From NCBI GenBank assembly GCA_947473045.1, contig CANJCO010000007.1, forward strand, positions 56,319 through 120,318: 64,000 nucleotides of DNA. Direction: 5' to 3'. How positions within the stretch are numbered: the first letter of the stretch is position 1; each line of letters opens with the position of its first letter. The DNA is from Myxococcales bacterium. GTDB lineage: Bacteria > Myxococcota_A > Polyangia > Polyangiales > Polyangiaceae. Positions 36,489-46,343 of the stretch are shown here, in pieces. A program made the position numbers and the translations under genes. The notes below the pieces were generated by a model that ran no database searches, was not told the origin of the DNA, and worked only from the letters and a program-made list of their open reading frames with translations.

Positions 36489-37223
36489 CTATGGTGCGAG
36501 GCGGTAGAACGGGGGCAGGCCTTTCGCGCGGCCTCCCCAGGCAAGCGTCAACGATGCGCCGGCAAGCCGCTCGGTCGCGCGATCGCCGATCCAGACCCAG
36601 GTTTGCTCGGTAAACACGCCGAGCGCGATGCGCGCGCCCCCCACCTGGACCGACGCGCTCACCAGCGCCTGCGGCGACAGGCCGCCGATCGCGAAGCCTC
36701 CGCGGCCGAAGTGCAAGTCGAACCCGTGCAGCCCGACGCGCGCGCCGAGCTCGAACCGGCCCAGACGCACGCCCGCTCCCCAATCGTAATAGCGCAGCCC
36801 GAGCACGAAGTGGTCGCTGCCGTCGAAACGCAACGTCTCTTCGACCGAAGCGCGCACGAAGAGCGGGCGCTTGACCGTTGCGATCGTCTGACCGAACCCG
36901 ATTCGTCCGCCGACGCGAACCTCCCGGGTCTCGGCGTCCCGGCTCGACATGAGCGCTGCGGTCGCGGTCGCCTCGCGCGGCGCGAGGAACGGGTCGAGCA
37001 GCACAAATGGCTTCCAGAGCACCTTTGGATGCGCGGGCACCCGGGCTGCGTCCGCTTCGTCGGCGCTGGCCCCGGAAGCCGTCAGAAGCAGCCATCCGGC
37101 GCATGCGAGCGTGAGCGGACGGGACCGCTTCGGTTGATTCTTCAAGTTGAGCCATGATACGGCTGGGCCGCGTTTGGTAGGTTCACCAAATCGCGATTGA
37201 CCCCGCTTTGGGGGAGGGACCAC
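36489..37223 (-). CDS. secreted hypothetical protein (beta-barrel-like)
   Basis: signal-like LTLACAGWLLLTASGASA; alternating strand pattern; true start uncertain and internal to the ORF. Confidence 0.55.
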   Translation of the reverse strand: MVPPPKRGQSRFGEPTKRGPAVSWLNLKNQPKRSRPLTLACAGWLLLTASGASADEADAARVPAHPKVLWKPFVLLDPFLAPREATATAALMSSRDAETREVRVGGRIGFGQTIATVKRPLFVRASVEETLRFDGSDHFVLGLRYYDWGAGVRLGRFELGARVGLHGFDLHFGRGGFAIGGLSPQALVSASVQVGGARIALGVFTEQTWVWIGDRATERLAGASLTLAWGGRAKGLPPFYRLAP

Positions 37224-37228
37224 TCAAA

Positions 37229-37558
37229 ATGAAGAACGCTATCGTCAGCATCCTCGCCATTGTCACCCTGGGCTTCTCCGTCGGCGGCTGCGCCATGGCG
37301 AGCGGTGGCAACGCCGGCGTGATGGGCCAGCTCTATTCGTCCTACAAGGCGCCTGGCGCCATCGGCAACGGCGCCGTGGGCGCGAAGTCCGCCAAGGCCT
37401 GCGCTTCGTCGATCCTGGGCGTCTACGCCAGCGGCGACGCTTCGGTGTCGGCCGCGCAGAAGGAAGGCGGCATCGCCCAGGTCACGCACGTCGATCACGA
37501 CAACTTCTCGATCCTCGGCATTTACGCGTCGACCTGCACGATCGTCGAAGGCAACTGA
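37229..37558 (+). CDS. TRL-like family small lipoprotein
   Basis: MKNAIVSILAIVTLGFSVGGC lipobox; GAVGAKSAKACASSILGVYASGDASVSAAQKEGGIAQVTHVDHDNFSILGIYASTCTIV. Confidence 0.8.
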   Translation: MKNAIVSILAIVTLGFSVGGCAMASGGNAGVMGQLYSSYKAPGAIGNGAVGAKSAKACASSILGVYASGDASVSAAQKEGGIAQVTHVDHDNFSILGIYASTCTIVEGN

Positions 37559-37584
37559 GCCCGCGGGGGCTCACGCCTCCATCC

Positions 37585-37633
37585 GCGGGGTTCGGGTCCG
37601 ATAAAACGGACGCGGACCCCGTTTCCTTTTTTG
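37585..37633 (+). terminator. intrinsic terminator
   Basis: cggggt..gtccg-ataaaa-cggac..accccg stem followed by TTTCCTTTTTT. Confidence 0.7.
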
Positions 37634-37752
37634 TGCGCGCGCACGGCTCGCGCGGAGCTTCGCGCGGTGTGCTAGGCTGACTGGCAGTTTCAGTCTTCGT
37701 TACGGTCGCCGGTGCCCCGCATTCGCGACTCTTTTGCCCCCACCGGAGCATC

Positions 37753-38730
37753 ATGCGCGCTCAAGTCATTGGCTCCGCTGCGGCGGCCACGGTTCTTCTC
37801 AGCTTTCTCGTCTACTGCAGCCCCTCCGACAGCGTGCCCGTCGACGCCGACGCCGGATCGGACAGCGGCGCCGTTTGCGACGACAGCGGCGCCAACTGCC
37901 CCTGCGATCCGGCCAAGAACAAGACGCCAACCGACTGCTACACCGGTCCGCGCGGCTCCAACGGCAAAGGCACCTGCCTCACGGGCAAGCGCACGTGCGT
38001 TCCCGACGGCAATGGCAGCGGCACCTTCTCCGCGTGCGTCGGTGAGGTCATTCCGGTCGCCGAGATTTGCGACTACATCGACAACGACTGCAACGGCGTA
38101 ATCGATGACGTGGCGGGCACTTCGGCGCTTTCCGCCGACGCCGGCGGCGCCACCCCCATCGACAACTGCCAGTCTCCGGGCTGCGATCAGGCTCACCCTG
38201 ACGGCGGCATCGACTGCTTCGCGGGGGCCGCGCGCAACGCGTGCAAGGCCGGAAACAAAGTCTGCGGCGCTGGCCGTCAGCTCACGTGCAAGGCCTACGG
38301 CGACATCGTTCCGCAGGCCGAGGTGTGCAACGGCTGGGACGACGACTGCAACGACCAGGTCGACGACGGCGTCACCGACACGGGTAAGTGCGACATCGAA
38401 GACGGCGGCGTGTGGCCGCCGGGCCAAAACCCCTTCGACGGCGGCATGCCCACCAAAGTGCTCGGCGAGTGCGTGCACGGCCAGAGCGATTGCCAGGACG
38501 GCGGTCTCGTGTGCCAGCCGAGCCAGCCCACCAGCGAAGTGCAGCAGTACGGCGCGGGGTGCGACGGGAAGGACAACGACTGCAACGGCAAGGTCGACGA
38601 CCACGCCTGCAGCGACTCGTACGACGTTCAGTACGGGCAGACGTACTGCTGCGAAGACTTCGGGTACTTCGGATGCGATACGCTCGCGAATCAGCAGTAT
38701 TACTCGGGCGGCTGCAAGCCCGCGAACTGA
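37753..38730 (+). CDS. lipoprotein with MopE-type putative metal-binding motifs
   Basis: three DxDxDCNGxxDD-type motifs: YIDNDCNGVIDDV, GWDDDCNDQVDDGV, GKDNDCNGKVDDH; signal peptide. Confidence 0.82.
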   Translation: MRAQVIGSAAAATVLLSFLVYCSPSDSVPVDADAGSDSGAVCDDSGANCPCDPAKNKTPTDCYTGPRGSNGKGTCLTGKRTCVPDGNGSGTFSACVGEVIPVAEICDYIDNDCNGVIDDVAGTSALSADAGGATPIDNCQSPGCDQAHPDGGIDCFAGAARNACKAGNKVCGAGRQLTCKAYGDIVPQAEVCNGWDDDCNDQVDDGVTDTGKCDIEDGGVWPPGQNPFDGGMPTKVLGECVHGQSDCQDGGLVCQPSQPTSEVQQYGAGCDGKDNDCNGKVDDHACSDSYDVQYGQTYCCEDFGYFGCDTLANQQYYSGGCKPAN

Positions 38731-38785
38731 GCTCGGCGCGCAACGGGGGGGCGGCCAGCAGCAAACAGGTGTAAAGTAGCGGTCC

Positions 38786-39193
38786 ATGCGCGCTGCCTGT
38801 TGCCTGTTCGCCGCTGCTTTGATGGTTGCTTGCGCCACGCCCGCGCCCCGGCCGACGGAGGCACAGAGCGTTGTCGTCGCTGCCGCGTCAGGTGCTGCGC
38901 TCCCGAGCAGCGCTGCAGCCGTCGAGCCCGCGTCGCCAGCCGATGCGACTGCGTCGTCGCCGAAGCTGTGCGGTTGCGGCCTGTGCGAGCCCCTGCCCAG
39001 CGCCGACGCGTGCAAGAGCGACGCAGATTGCGCCCCCGAGGGGCCGTGTCATGCCAAAGCCTGCGTGGCGCTCGCCAAATCGAAGCCGCGCACCAAAGAC
39101 GTCATGTGCACCCAGGAGCTGCAGTGCGCCAGCGCCGACGTCAACGCGTGCGGGTGCGTGAAGGGCTTTTGCGCCCTCTACAAGAAGCCCTGA
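38786..39193 (+). CDS. Cys-rich lipoprotein, unknown function
   Basis: MRAACCLFAAALMVAC lipobox; CGCGLCEPLPSADACKSDADCAPEGPCHAKAC. Confidence 0.65.
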   Translation: MRAACCLFAAALMVACATPAPRPTEAQSVVVAAASGAALPSSAAAVEPASPADATASSPKLCGCGLCEPLPSADACKSDADCAPEGPCHAKACVALAKSKPRTKDVMCTQELQCASADVNACGCVKGFCALYKKP

Positions 39194-39216
39194 CGACTTC
39201 GTAGTAAGAGGCGCCC

Positions 39217-40071
39217 ATGATCGCCTTTTACGGAATGGGGCTGCTGGGTTCGAACTTCGTGCGCGCGCTGTCGCGGCGAGGCGAGGCCGTGCAAGTGTGG
39301 AATCGCAGCGAAGCGAAGGCTCGCGCGCTGGAGGTGCTGCCCGGCGTGACGGCGTGTTCTGATCCCGAAGAGGCTGCGCGGGGCGCGACGCGCCTGCATT
39401 TGACGCTCAGCGACGACGCCGCAGTGGACGAGGTGCTCGCGCGCGCCAGACCCGCGATCGCACAGCGGGCCGTCATCGTCGATCACTCCACGACGACGGC
39501 GAAGGGGGCAGCCGAGCGCGCGCGGATATGGGCCGAGCGCGGCGCTCCGTATCTGCACGCGCCAGTATTCATGGGTCCGCAGAACGCCCATGACGCCACC
39601 GGCCTGATGCTCGCGTCCGGCCCACGCGCGTTGTTCGACTCGGTGTCGGGCGAGCTCGCCAAGATGACCGGAAAACTGCATTTCATGGGCGAATCTCCCG
39701 ACTCCGCCGCAGCGTTCAAGCTGATGGGCAATCTCTTTCTCATGTTCTTGACCGAGGGGCTCGCCGATATGTTGGCGCTCGGCAAGGCGATGGGCGTCGA
39801 GCCGGCGCAGGCGGCCACCCTGTTCGAAATGTTCAATCCCGGAAACTCGATTCCGGCGCGCATCAAGCGCATGACCGATGCCTCGTTTTCGGCGCCCTCG
39901 TGGACGCTCGAAATGGCGCGCAAAGATGCGCGGCTGATGATCGACGAGGCGGGCAGGGGCGGCGTGACGCTGCCCGCGCTCCCGGCGATTGCCGCTCACA
40001 TGGACGCGCTGATTGCCCGCGGACACGGGGCCGATGACTGGACGGTCATCGCGTCCGATTTCGTGAAGTAA
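39217..40071 (+). CDS. NAD(P)-dependent oxidoreductase (3-hydroxyisobutyrate dehydrogenase-like)
   Basis: IAFYGMGLLGSNFVRAL Rossmann start; VDHSTTTAKGA; KLMGNLF; MARKDARLM. Confidence 0.87.
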   Translation: MIAFYGMGLLGSNFVRALSRRGEAVQVWNRSEAKARALEVLPGVTACSDPEEAARGATRLHLTLSDDAAVDEVLARARPAIAQRAVIVDHSTTTAKGAAERARIWAERGAPYLHAPVFMGPQNAHDATGLMLASGPRALFDSVSGELAKMTGKLHFMGESPDSAAAFKLMGNLFLMFLTEGLADMLALGKAMGVEPAQAATLFEMFNPGNSIPARIKRMTDASFSAPSWTLEMARKDARLMIDEAGRGGVTLPALPAIAAHMDALIARGHGADDWTVIASDFVK

Positions 40072-40085
40072 CGGGCCTCTTCGGA

Positions 40086-42230
40086 TCAGCCTGCGAGGCG
40101 CTTGCTCGGCGGAGGCGTGAGCGTGCTGCCGCGCGTCGGCACGTGCGCGCTCGACTTGTTGCGCCCGGTGCGCTTGCTGACGTACAGCGCCTCGTCGGCG
40201 GCCTTGAACATCGACTCCCAGTCCTTGCCGGCCTCGGGGAACGTGGCGATGCCGAGCGAGCACGTGACGTTCACGGGCCCCTTGTCGGAGTGGAAGGTGG
40301 TCTTGCCGAGCTCTTCGCGAATGCGCTCGGCGAGCAGCATCGCGCCGGCCTCGTCGGTCTGCTCACAGAGCACCACGAACTCCTCGCCGCCGAAGCGCGC
40401 GACCATGTCGGTGGTGCGCTTCTGGCGCTTGAGAATGTCGCCGAGCCCCTTGATGACGACGTCGCCCACGTCGTGACCGAACGTGTCGTTGACCTTCTTG
40501 AAGAAGTCGATATCGGTCACCAAAAGGCTCATTTTTCGGCCGAATCGAGCGCTCGCAGCGATCTTCTTCTTGCCCTCTTCGAGCATCGCCCGCTTGTTGA
40601 AGAGCCCGGTGAGGCCGTCGGTCGTGGCCATCGTCTCGAGTTTGTGGACCATACGCGCGTTGGCGAGCGAGACGGCGAGGTGGCTGGCGAGAACCTCGAG
40701 TGTCGGGCGTACGCTGTCGCCGAAGGCGTGCCGGCGTCGCGCGCCGAGGATGAGCGTGCCGAGCGGTCGGTCGTGGAGCACCAGCGGCAGCACGAGCAAA
40801 CTGGGTATCTTCGGCCACGGATAATTGCGTGTCAGCACCACCTGACGATCGCCGTCGTATTCTCCTTTGTACGGGAGCGGAAAGCGGTTTTGCACCACCA
40901 TCGAGACGAGCCCCGAGTTGTGCTGAAACTTCGCTCCGACGAGGTCGTCGACCTCTCCGTTTTCGCTCGTGGCGGCCACGACCTGGTGGAGCTTGGCGGT
41001 GTCGTCGTAGAGGGTGACCATCGCCAGATCGAAACTGGCAATCTCGCGCGCCGCGCGCACGGCCGCGTCGAGCACTTCTTTCTCGCTTAGGGCGGCACCG
41101 AGCGCCTGCGCTGCGCGATAGAGCTTTCCCTGCTCGACCTTGGCGCGCTCCAGCTGCACGAAAACACGCTCGTTTTGAATCGCCCGCACGCAGAAGCGCG
41201 CGGCCTGTTGCACGAGCTCTTCTTCGTGCGGCGTAAACGGATCGGCCGTTGTGCGGTCGACCGCGAGAATGCCGCGTAGATTGCCATCTTCGAGCGCCGG
41301 AATGGCCAGCAGAGACCGAATTGGCGACGGGCCGTCGTAATAGGGAACTTTGAACGAGGGGCGAAGGTTCGACAGCGCGACGCGCTCTTTGTTGAGCGCG
41401 ACCGCCGCGAGCACGCCGTCGCCGACGGGAAACGGCGCGTCGTGAATCGCGTCGCTCTCGGTCGACAGCTCGCTGATGCGCAAGTGCGTGCCGCGCGTGT
41501 TTTGCCAGAGCATCACCGCCGTGTGCAGGCCGAGCGTGCGGCGCAGCAGATCGAGCGCGTAATGCACTGCCTTTTGGATCTCCAGCGCGCTGGCGCGCTC
41601 GAGGCGGTCTTCGCTCTTGTTCTCGCCTGCGCCGAGCAGGCGGTAGCTGCGCGCGTCTTCCTTGATCTTCGCGAGCTCGGCGTCGAGCTTGCCCTGTGCC
41701 GCGTGCCGGATGCGAACCACCTCGGCGCGCACTACGACCGTGCTCGCGAGCGCGAAGGTGGCCAAAAATGACGCCCGCGCGACCATGGGCTCGACCACCG
41801 GCTCATGCAGCGAAAACGCGCGCACCGAGGCTTCGAGGGCGAGGATGTACAGGCCCGTCTGCACGATGGCCAGCGGCCGCGCGACCGCGGCGACCAGCGC
41901 CATGAGCAGGTAGACGGAGGCGGCCCACGGGCCGTCGACCCCGCCGGCGAACCGCTGCACGACGATCATCAGCAGCAGCCCGGAGAGCATTCCGACGTCG
42001 CGCTCGATGTAATGCGCGTCATCACGCTTCGAGAGCTTCTGCACGACGCGCGCGATCAGCAGCGATGCGGCCGTAGCTGCGGCGATCGCCGAGTCGATAC
42101 CGACGTGGCCGCTGCGCACCGCGAACACCCAGTAGGCGCCGAGGCCGCACGACACGATCGCGCCAACGGACGTTCTGCCGAGGCTTCTGACGCTGAGGGT
42201 CGCGCGGACGAGAGGATCCATGCCGTTCAT
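40086..42230 (-). CDS. GAF-domain diguanylate cyclase with N-terminal TM region
   Basis: two GAF-like regions; DGLTGLFNKRAM...DIDFFKKVNDTFGHDVGD...RFGGEEFVVL; I-site RTTD five residues upstream of GGEEF. Confidence 0.9.
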   Translation of the reverse strand: MNGMDPLVRATLSVRSLGRTSVGAIVSCGLGAYWVFAVRSGHVGIDSAIAAATAASLLIARVVQKLSKRDDAHYIERDVGMLSGLLLMIVVQRFAGGVDGPWAASVYLLMALVAAVARPLAIVQTGLYILALEASVRAFSLHEPVVEPMVARASFLATFALASTVVVRAEVVRIRHAAQGKLDAELAKIKEDARSYRLLGAGENKSEDRLERASALEIQKAVHYALDLLRRTLGLHTAVMLWQNTRGTHLRISELSTESDAIHDAPFPVGDGVLAAVALNKERVALSNLRPSFKVPYYDGPSPIRSLLAIPALEDGNLRGILAVDRTTADPFTPHEEELVQQAARFCVRAIQNERVFVQLERAKVEQGKLYRAAQALGAALSEKEVLDAAVRAAREIASFDLAMVTLYDDTAKLHQVVAATSENGEVDDLVGAKFQHNSGLVSMVVQNRFPLPYKGEYDGDRQVVLTRNYPWPKIPSLLVLPLVLHDRPLGTLILGARRRHAFGDSVRPTLEVLASHLAVSLANARMVHKLETMATTDGLTGLFNKRAMLEEGKKKIAASARFGRKMSLLVTDIDFFKKVNDTFGHDVGDVVIKGLGDILKRQKRTTDMVARFGGEEFVVLCEQTDEAGAMLLAERIREELGKTTFHSDKGPVNVTCSLGIATFPEAGKDWESMFKAADEALYVSKRTGRNKSSAHVPTRGSTLTPPPSKRLAG

Positions 42231-42277
42231 CGGAGGTATCAGCCCGCCCGACGCCCGGCCAAGTTTCCACTATAAGG

Positions 42278-43231
42278 GTGCGCGTGTACCCCACCCCGTC
42301 TCCGCAGCGCGTCGTCGCGCGGCCTCCGCCCGACTCCACTCCGGGCCGCAGCGTCGCCGCGCCCGCCACCTGGGCGCTCATCGCGCTCAACGTGATCGTG
42401 TTCGCCGGTCAGCTTCGCGTGGGCGGCCTTCACGGGCTTCAGGACATGAGCGAGGCGGTCCTGCTCGCGTTTGGCGCCAACCACGCTGGCGCGACGCTCT
42501 ACGAGGGGCGCTTCGAGACGCTGCTGTCGTCGTGCTTCGTGCACGGATCGCTGATGCACATCGCCTTCAATTTGCTGGCGCTGCGGCAGGTCGGGCCGTT
42601 CGTCGAGCGCGCGGTCGGCGCCTCGCGCATGCTGCCGATGTACTTGCTGTCAGGTGTGGTCGGCAGCGTCGCGAGCACCTTTTCCGGATGGATTTCGGGC
42701 GGGCAGCACATCAGCGTGGGCGCGTCGGGAGCGATCTGCGGCCTCATCGGCGCCGGCGCGGTGCTCGGCTACCGCATCGAGGGGCGGGGCAGCCCGGTGC
42801 TGCGCCAAATGGGCGGCTGGCTCGTGTCGCTGCTGGTGATGGGCCTCGCGGTCACCTTTCTGTTTCACGCGATCGCCGGGCACGGCGGAGGCTTCGACAA
42901 TGCCGCGCATGCGGGCGGTGCCGCTGCGGGCGCGGTGACTGCGTCAGTGTGGCGCCGCGGAAACATGCATGCTGCACCTGTTCGCGCGGCGATCATCGGC
43001 CTGTGCGGCGCGCTGCTTGTCGCTACGGCCATCCGTGTTTACCGGTTCGACCTCAATGATCCGTTCGCGACGTTTACCGTCGACGACCGGGTCGTTTACG
43101 CAGCGCGCGCGCTCGATCAGGGGCGTTGCGACGACGCGCGCATGGCGCTTGATTCGCTCGAGCGCCTCACCCTGCGCGCGCCCGAGGTCACGATGGTCGA
43201 GCAGACGTACAAGGCTCGCTGCTTTCGCTGA
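42278..43231 (+). CDS. rhomboid family intramembrane serine protease
   Basis: SCFVHGSLMHIAFNLLALRQVG; ISVGASGAICGLIGA (GxSG); His in AHAGGAAAGA TM. Confidence 0.88.
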   Translation: MRVYPTPSPQRVVARPPPDSTPGRSVAAPATWALIALNVIVFAGQLRVGGLHGLQDMSEAVLLAFGANHAGATLYEGRFETLLSSCFVHGSLMHIAFNLLALRQVGPFVERAVGASRMLPMYLLSGVVGSVASTFSGWISGGQHISVGASGAICGLIGAGAVLGYRIEGRGSPVLRQMGGWLVSLLVMGLAVTFLFHAIAGHGGGFDNAAHAGGAAAGAVTASVWRRGNMHAAPVRAAIIGLCGALLVATAIRVYRFDLNDPFATFTVDDRVVYAARALDQGRCDDARMALDSLERLTLRAPEVTMVEQTYKARCFR

Positions 43232-43238
43232 GCGCGTC

Positions 43239-44495
43239 TTATGGCCGCGTCGCGATCGCCACGAACGTCGCCGACGACGTGCCTGCGACCGCCGCGGGCG
43301 GACCGAACTTCGCGCCGTCGAAGTGCGCGAGCTCGACGCCGCCGGCGAGCTTCGCGTAGGCGATGACGGCCGCGTCCGCGCAGATGCCGGCCGCGAGCGA
43401 CGGGGGCGAAGCGATCGTGGGATTCGATACATACAGCGCCGCGGGCGCCGTCCACACGGGGCTCTTCGCTGGATCGTAGACGCTGAAATAGGGCTGCTGA
43501 TTCGACCCGCGATAGGCCAGAAGCGCCCGTCCGGAGCCCATCGGAGCCAGAGCGAGCGCGTCGCTTGAAAAGGCGTTTACGTCGACGAGTACGGGATTGC
43601 TGTCCCATACGCCGCCGCTGCGCGCGACGCTCATGATCTTGAAGTCGCCTTTGCGCAGGTACACTGCGAGCAGCTCCTGCGTGCCGCCGGTGAGGGCGAC
43701 CACCGTTGGCGGCAGCGTCTTTTCGATAGCGGCGTTCGGTTGCTGATGCGGCGACTGCCAAAGCGAGTTCTTCCAGGCAAGATCGTACAGAAAGTAATTG
43801 TCGCCCGACTGCACGAACTCAAGCTCGCTGCCCGCGGCCGCGATTGAGGCGCCCGACGGTCCGAACGCCTGATTGTTGCCGCCACCGCCCACCGGATCGT
43901 CGGCGACGTCCCACGCGCCGCCTGAAAATTGGCGATGCTCGAATTTGAAGTTTGCGTCGTGATAGGCGAGGTGCGTGGTGCCCGCGAGGGTGGCGAGCGA
44001 CGGGGCGTCGATGGTCGCCTTCGCGTTCGGTACGGCGGCGGCCGACGACCATGCGTTCGAGTAGACGCTCGACGCGAGCAGACCGTTCGACGCGCGAATC
44101 GCTGCGACGAAATTCGCGCCGCTCGGGGCAATCGCGATGCGATCGATCGCGCTGCCGCTCACGGGAATCACGGTGGGTACGCCGTTGCCCGACGCTCCGC
44201 CGCCCGCGAGCGATGCGGCGCTTCCCGCCAGGAGCACAGTCGCGCCGGCCCCGCACCCGGGCGGCCCTGCGTCGCTCGCTGCATCGACGGCGGGCGCGGC
44301 GTCGCCGGCGGCGTCTGCGGCGCCCGTATCGATCGCCGCGTCGCCTGCCGCCTTGCCGCTGTCGGCCTGCGCGGCGCTGTCGGCGCCCTCGCCGGCGTCG
44401 GGGATGATCTCGACGCCGTGCACTTTGGGAGAACCCTCGGTCGCGCAGGCGACAAAGTAGAGGCAGGCGATCGCGTTGAGGTGCGCAGTACGCAT
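43239..44495 (-). CDS. hypothetical secreted/lipoprotein
   Basis: N-terminal lipobox IACLYFVAC; Ala/Asp-rich linker then repetitive beta-propeller-like segments. Confidence 0.7.
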   Translation of the reverse strand: MRTAHLNAIACLYFVACATEGSPKVHGVEIIPDAGEGADSAAQADSGKAAGDAAIDTGAADAAGDAAPAVDAASDAGPPGCGAGATVLLAGSAASLAGGGASGNGVPTVIPVSGSAIDRIAIAPSGANFVAAIRASNGLLASSVYSNAWSSAAAVPNAKATIDAPSLATLAGTTHLAYHDANFKFEHRQFSGGAWDVADDPVGGGGNNQAFGPSGASIAAAGSELEFVQSGDNYFLYDLAWKNSLWQSPHQQPNAAIEKTLPPTVVALTGGTQELLAVYLRKGDFKIMSVARSGGVWDSNPVLVDVNAFSSDALALAPMGSGRALLAYRGSNQQPYFSVYDPAKSPVWTAPAALYVSNPTIASPPSLAAGICADAAVIAYAKLAGGVELAHFDGAKFGPPAAVAGTSSATFVAIATRP

Positions 44496-44971
44496 CCCGA
44501 CATCATACCGCGGCCGCGCCCGCCGTTGCTACGACTCGCGCGCTTAGTTAGGGCTTGGTCTGCCGCCGCGCCGGTCGAGCGCGTGACGACTTCGAGCGGA
44601 ACCGACTGCGAAGGCGTGACGGTCAAGGGCGCACCCGCCGTATGAAGCAGTGATATCGAAGTAACTGGCGAGCACGCCGCTGCTCCGAGACAAGCAAGTA
44701 GACCTAAGGTTCGTGTTGCCAGCATGAGCTTCAGACTTCGCAACATGCGCGCCAGACTTCTTTACGAGGCAATTGCTGCAGGTTTTCGCTCCCGCGGCTC
44801 GCGGCTGGCGGGCGCGTGGGTCGCGCTGGCGCACTTCGCCGTGTCCCGGGCGCCAGCGCGTCCCGCGGAGGATCGGCAGAGCGGTGGCGTGAGCCTCACG
44901 CGCCCTGCCGCCAGCGCGTCGTCACGTCGCTGCCGGTTGGCGACGGCCGCCGGCGACGCTAGCGTGATCCG

Positions 44972-46078
44972 ATGCTCACGATCCCGAACGGAATGGCGCG
45001 CGTACCCGACTTCGACGAGGCCCGATCGCTGCGCGGGCAGGCCGAGCGGCTTCGGAGCGTCGTGCGCGCGGCCGCGGGTCTGCGCGAGCGCTTCGCAGCG
45101 GGGGCGTCGGTTGTCGCGCTCCGAACCCTTCCGCTGACCACCTTGCCGTATCCAACGAAGTACGCGCTGCAAGGCGCGGCGGGATCGCTTTCGCCGTTCG
45201 TGCGTTTTACGCACCGCGCGACGCTCGTGCAGTTTCTTCAGGGCGGAGCGCTCAAGACCCTGCTCTTTAATCCTACCGACATCGAGGCGGCGCGCGCGAC
45301 GCCCTATTTCGCCGACATCGCGCGTCGGTTCGGGGCGCTCGAGCCGCTGCTGCAGAAGCGGTTTCCAACGCTCGAAGCGCAGCTCGCGTCGCTCGGCCTT
45401 GGCGTGGCTGACATCGACTACGTCGCGTTCGACCACTTCCACACGCAGGACCTGCGCGGGCAGCTCGGCACTGATGACGGCCTGCACCATGCGCGCTTTC
45501 CCAACGCGACGCTGCTGGCGCCGAAGCGCGAGTGGGACGACTGGCAGGACGTGCATCCGATGCAGCGCGCGTGGTTTATCAAAGACGGCCGGCGCGGGGT
45601 TCGCACCGATCGCGTGGCGTTGACCGATGCCGACCTGCTCCTCGGTGAGGGGGTGATGTTGGTGCGCACGCCGGGCCACACGGTGGGCAATCAAACTCTG
45701 TTTCTCAATACCGATTCGGGCGTCTGGGGCATCAGCGAAAATGGCACCTGCGCGGACAACTGGTCGCCGCGCGACAGCGCGATTCGAGGCGTCGCGTCGA
45801 CGGCGCGGGCGCAAGATCTGGACGTGCTCCTCAACGCCAACACGCCCGAGCGCGGCGGCGATCAGTATACGTCGATGATGCTCGAAAAGACGCTGGTCAG
45901 CCGCGTGAAGGCGGCGCCAACGTTCGTGCAGATGTTTCCGTCGAGCGAGATCACTGCGGGCGTGCTGATGCCGCTCAGGCCCACCTGGGTGCACCGGACG
46001 ATCGCCATGGGCACGGTATCGAAGCCGACGGCGACGCGCGCCGAGCCGGGCGCCGAGGTCAGCGCGGCTGGTGGCTGA
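44972..46078 (+). CDS. metallo-beta-lactamase-fold-like hydrolase
   Basis: VADIDYVAFDHFHTQDLRGQLG, VMLVRTPGHTVGNQTLFLNT, GISENGTCADNW; variant HxH motif. Confidence 0.7.
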   Translation: MLTIPNGMARVPDFDEARSLRGQAERLRSVVRAAAGLRERFAAGASVVALRTLPLTTLPYPTKYALQGAAGSLSPFVRFTHRATLVQFLQGGALKTLLFNPTDIEAARATPYFADIARRFGALEPLLQKRFPTLEAQLASLGLGVADIDYVAFDHFHTQDLRGQLGTDDGLHHARFPNATLLAPKREWDDWQDVHPMQRAWFIKDGRRGVRTDRVALTDADLLLGEGVMLVRTPGHTVGNQTLFLNTDSGVWGISENGTCADNWSPRDSAIRGVASTARAQDLDVLLNANTPERGGDQYTSMMLEKTLVSRVKAAPTFVQMFPSSEITAGVLMPLRPTWVHRTIAMGTVSKPTATRAEPGAEVSAAGG

Positions 46079-46343
46079 ACCAGTAGGCGCTGACCGCTAC
46101 GAGCACGCCGAGCGCCAGCAAAAATAGCCATTTCATCGCAGGATCGGGCCGGGTTCGCGCGATTAGCGCCTCGGCCGACGCGCGCACTTCGAAGTTGGAC
46201 GCCTCGCGGGCGAGCGCGGGGCCTACGCGCTGCACCGAGCGGTAGTCGCCGGCTTCGAAGGCGCGCTCCAGCTCGCTCAACCGGTTGTTGTCGGGACCCG
46301 GGCTCACCGCTGCAAGCTTGCCACACGCGCCCGCCGGCGTCAC
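46059..46343 (-). CDS. small tail-anchored hypothetical protein
   Basis: short helical domain and C-terminal TM (MKWLFLLALGVLVAVSAYWF); overlaps both neighbours slightly. Confidence 0.55.
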   Translation of the reverse strand: MTPAGACGKLAAVSPGPDNNRLSELERAFEAGDYRSVQRVGPALAREASNFEVRASAEALIARTRPDPAMKWLFLLALGVLVAVSAYWFSHQPR

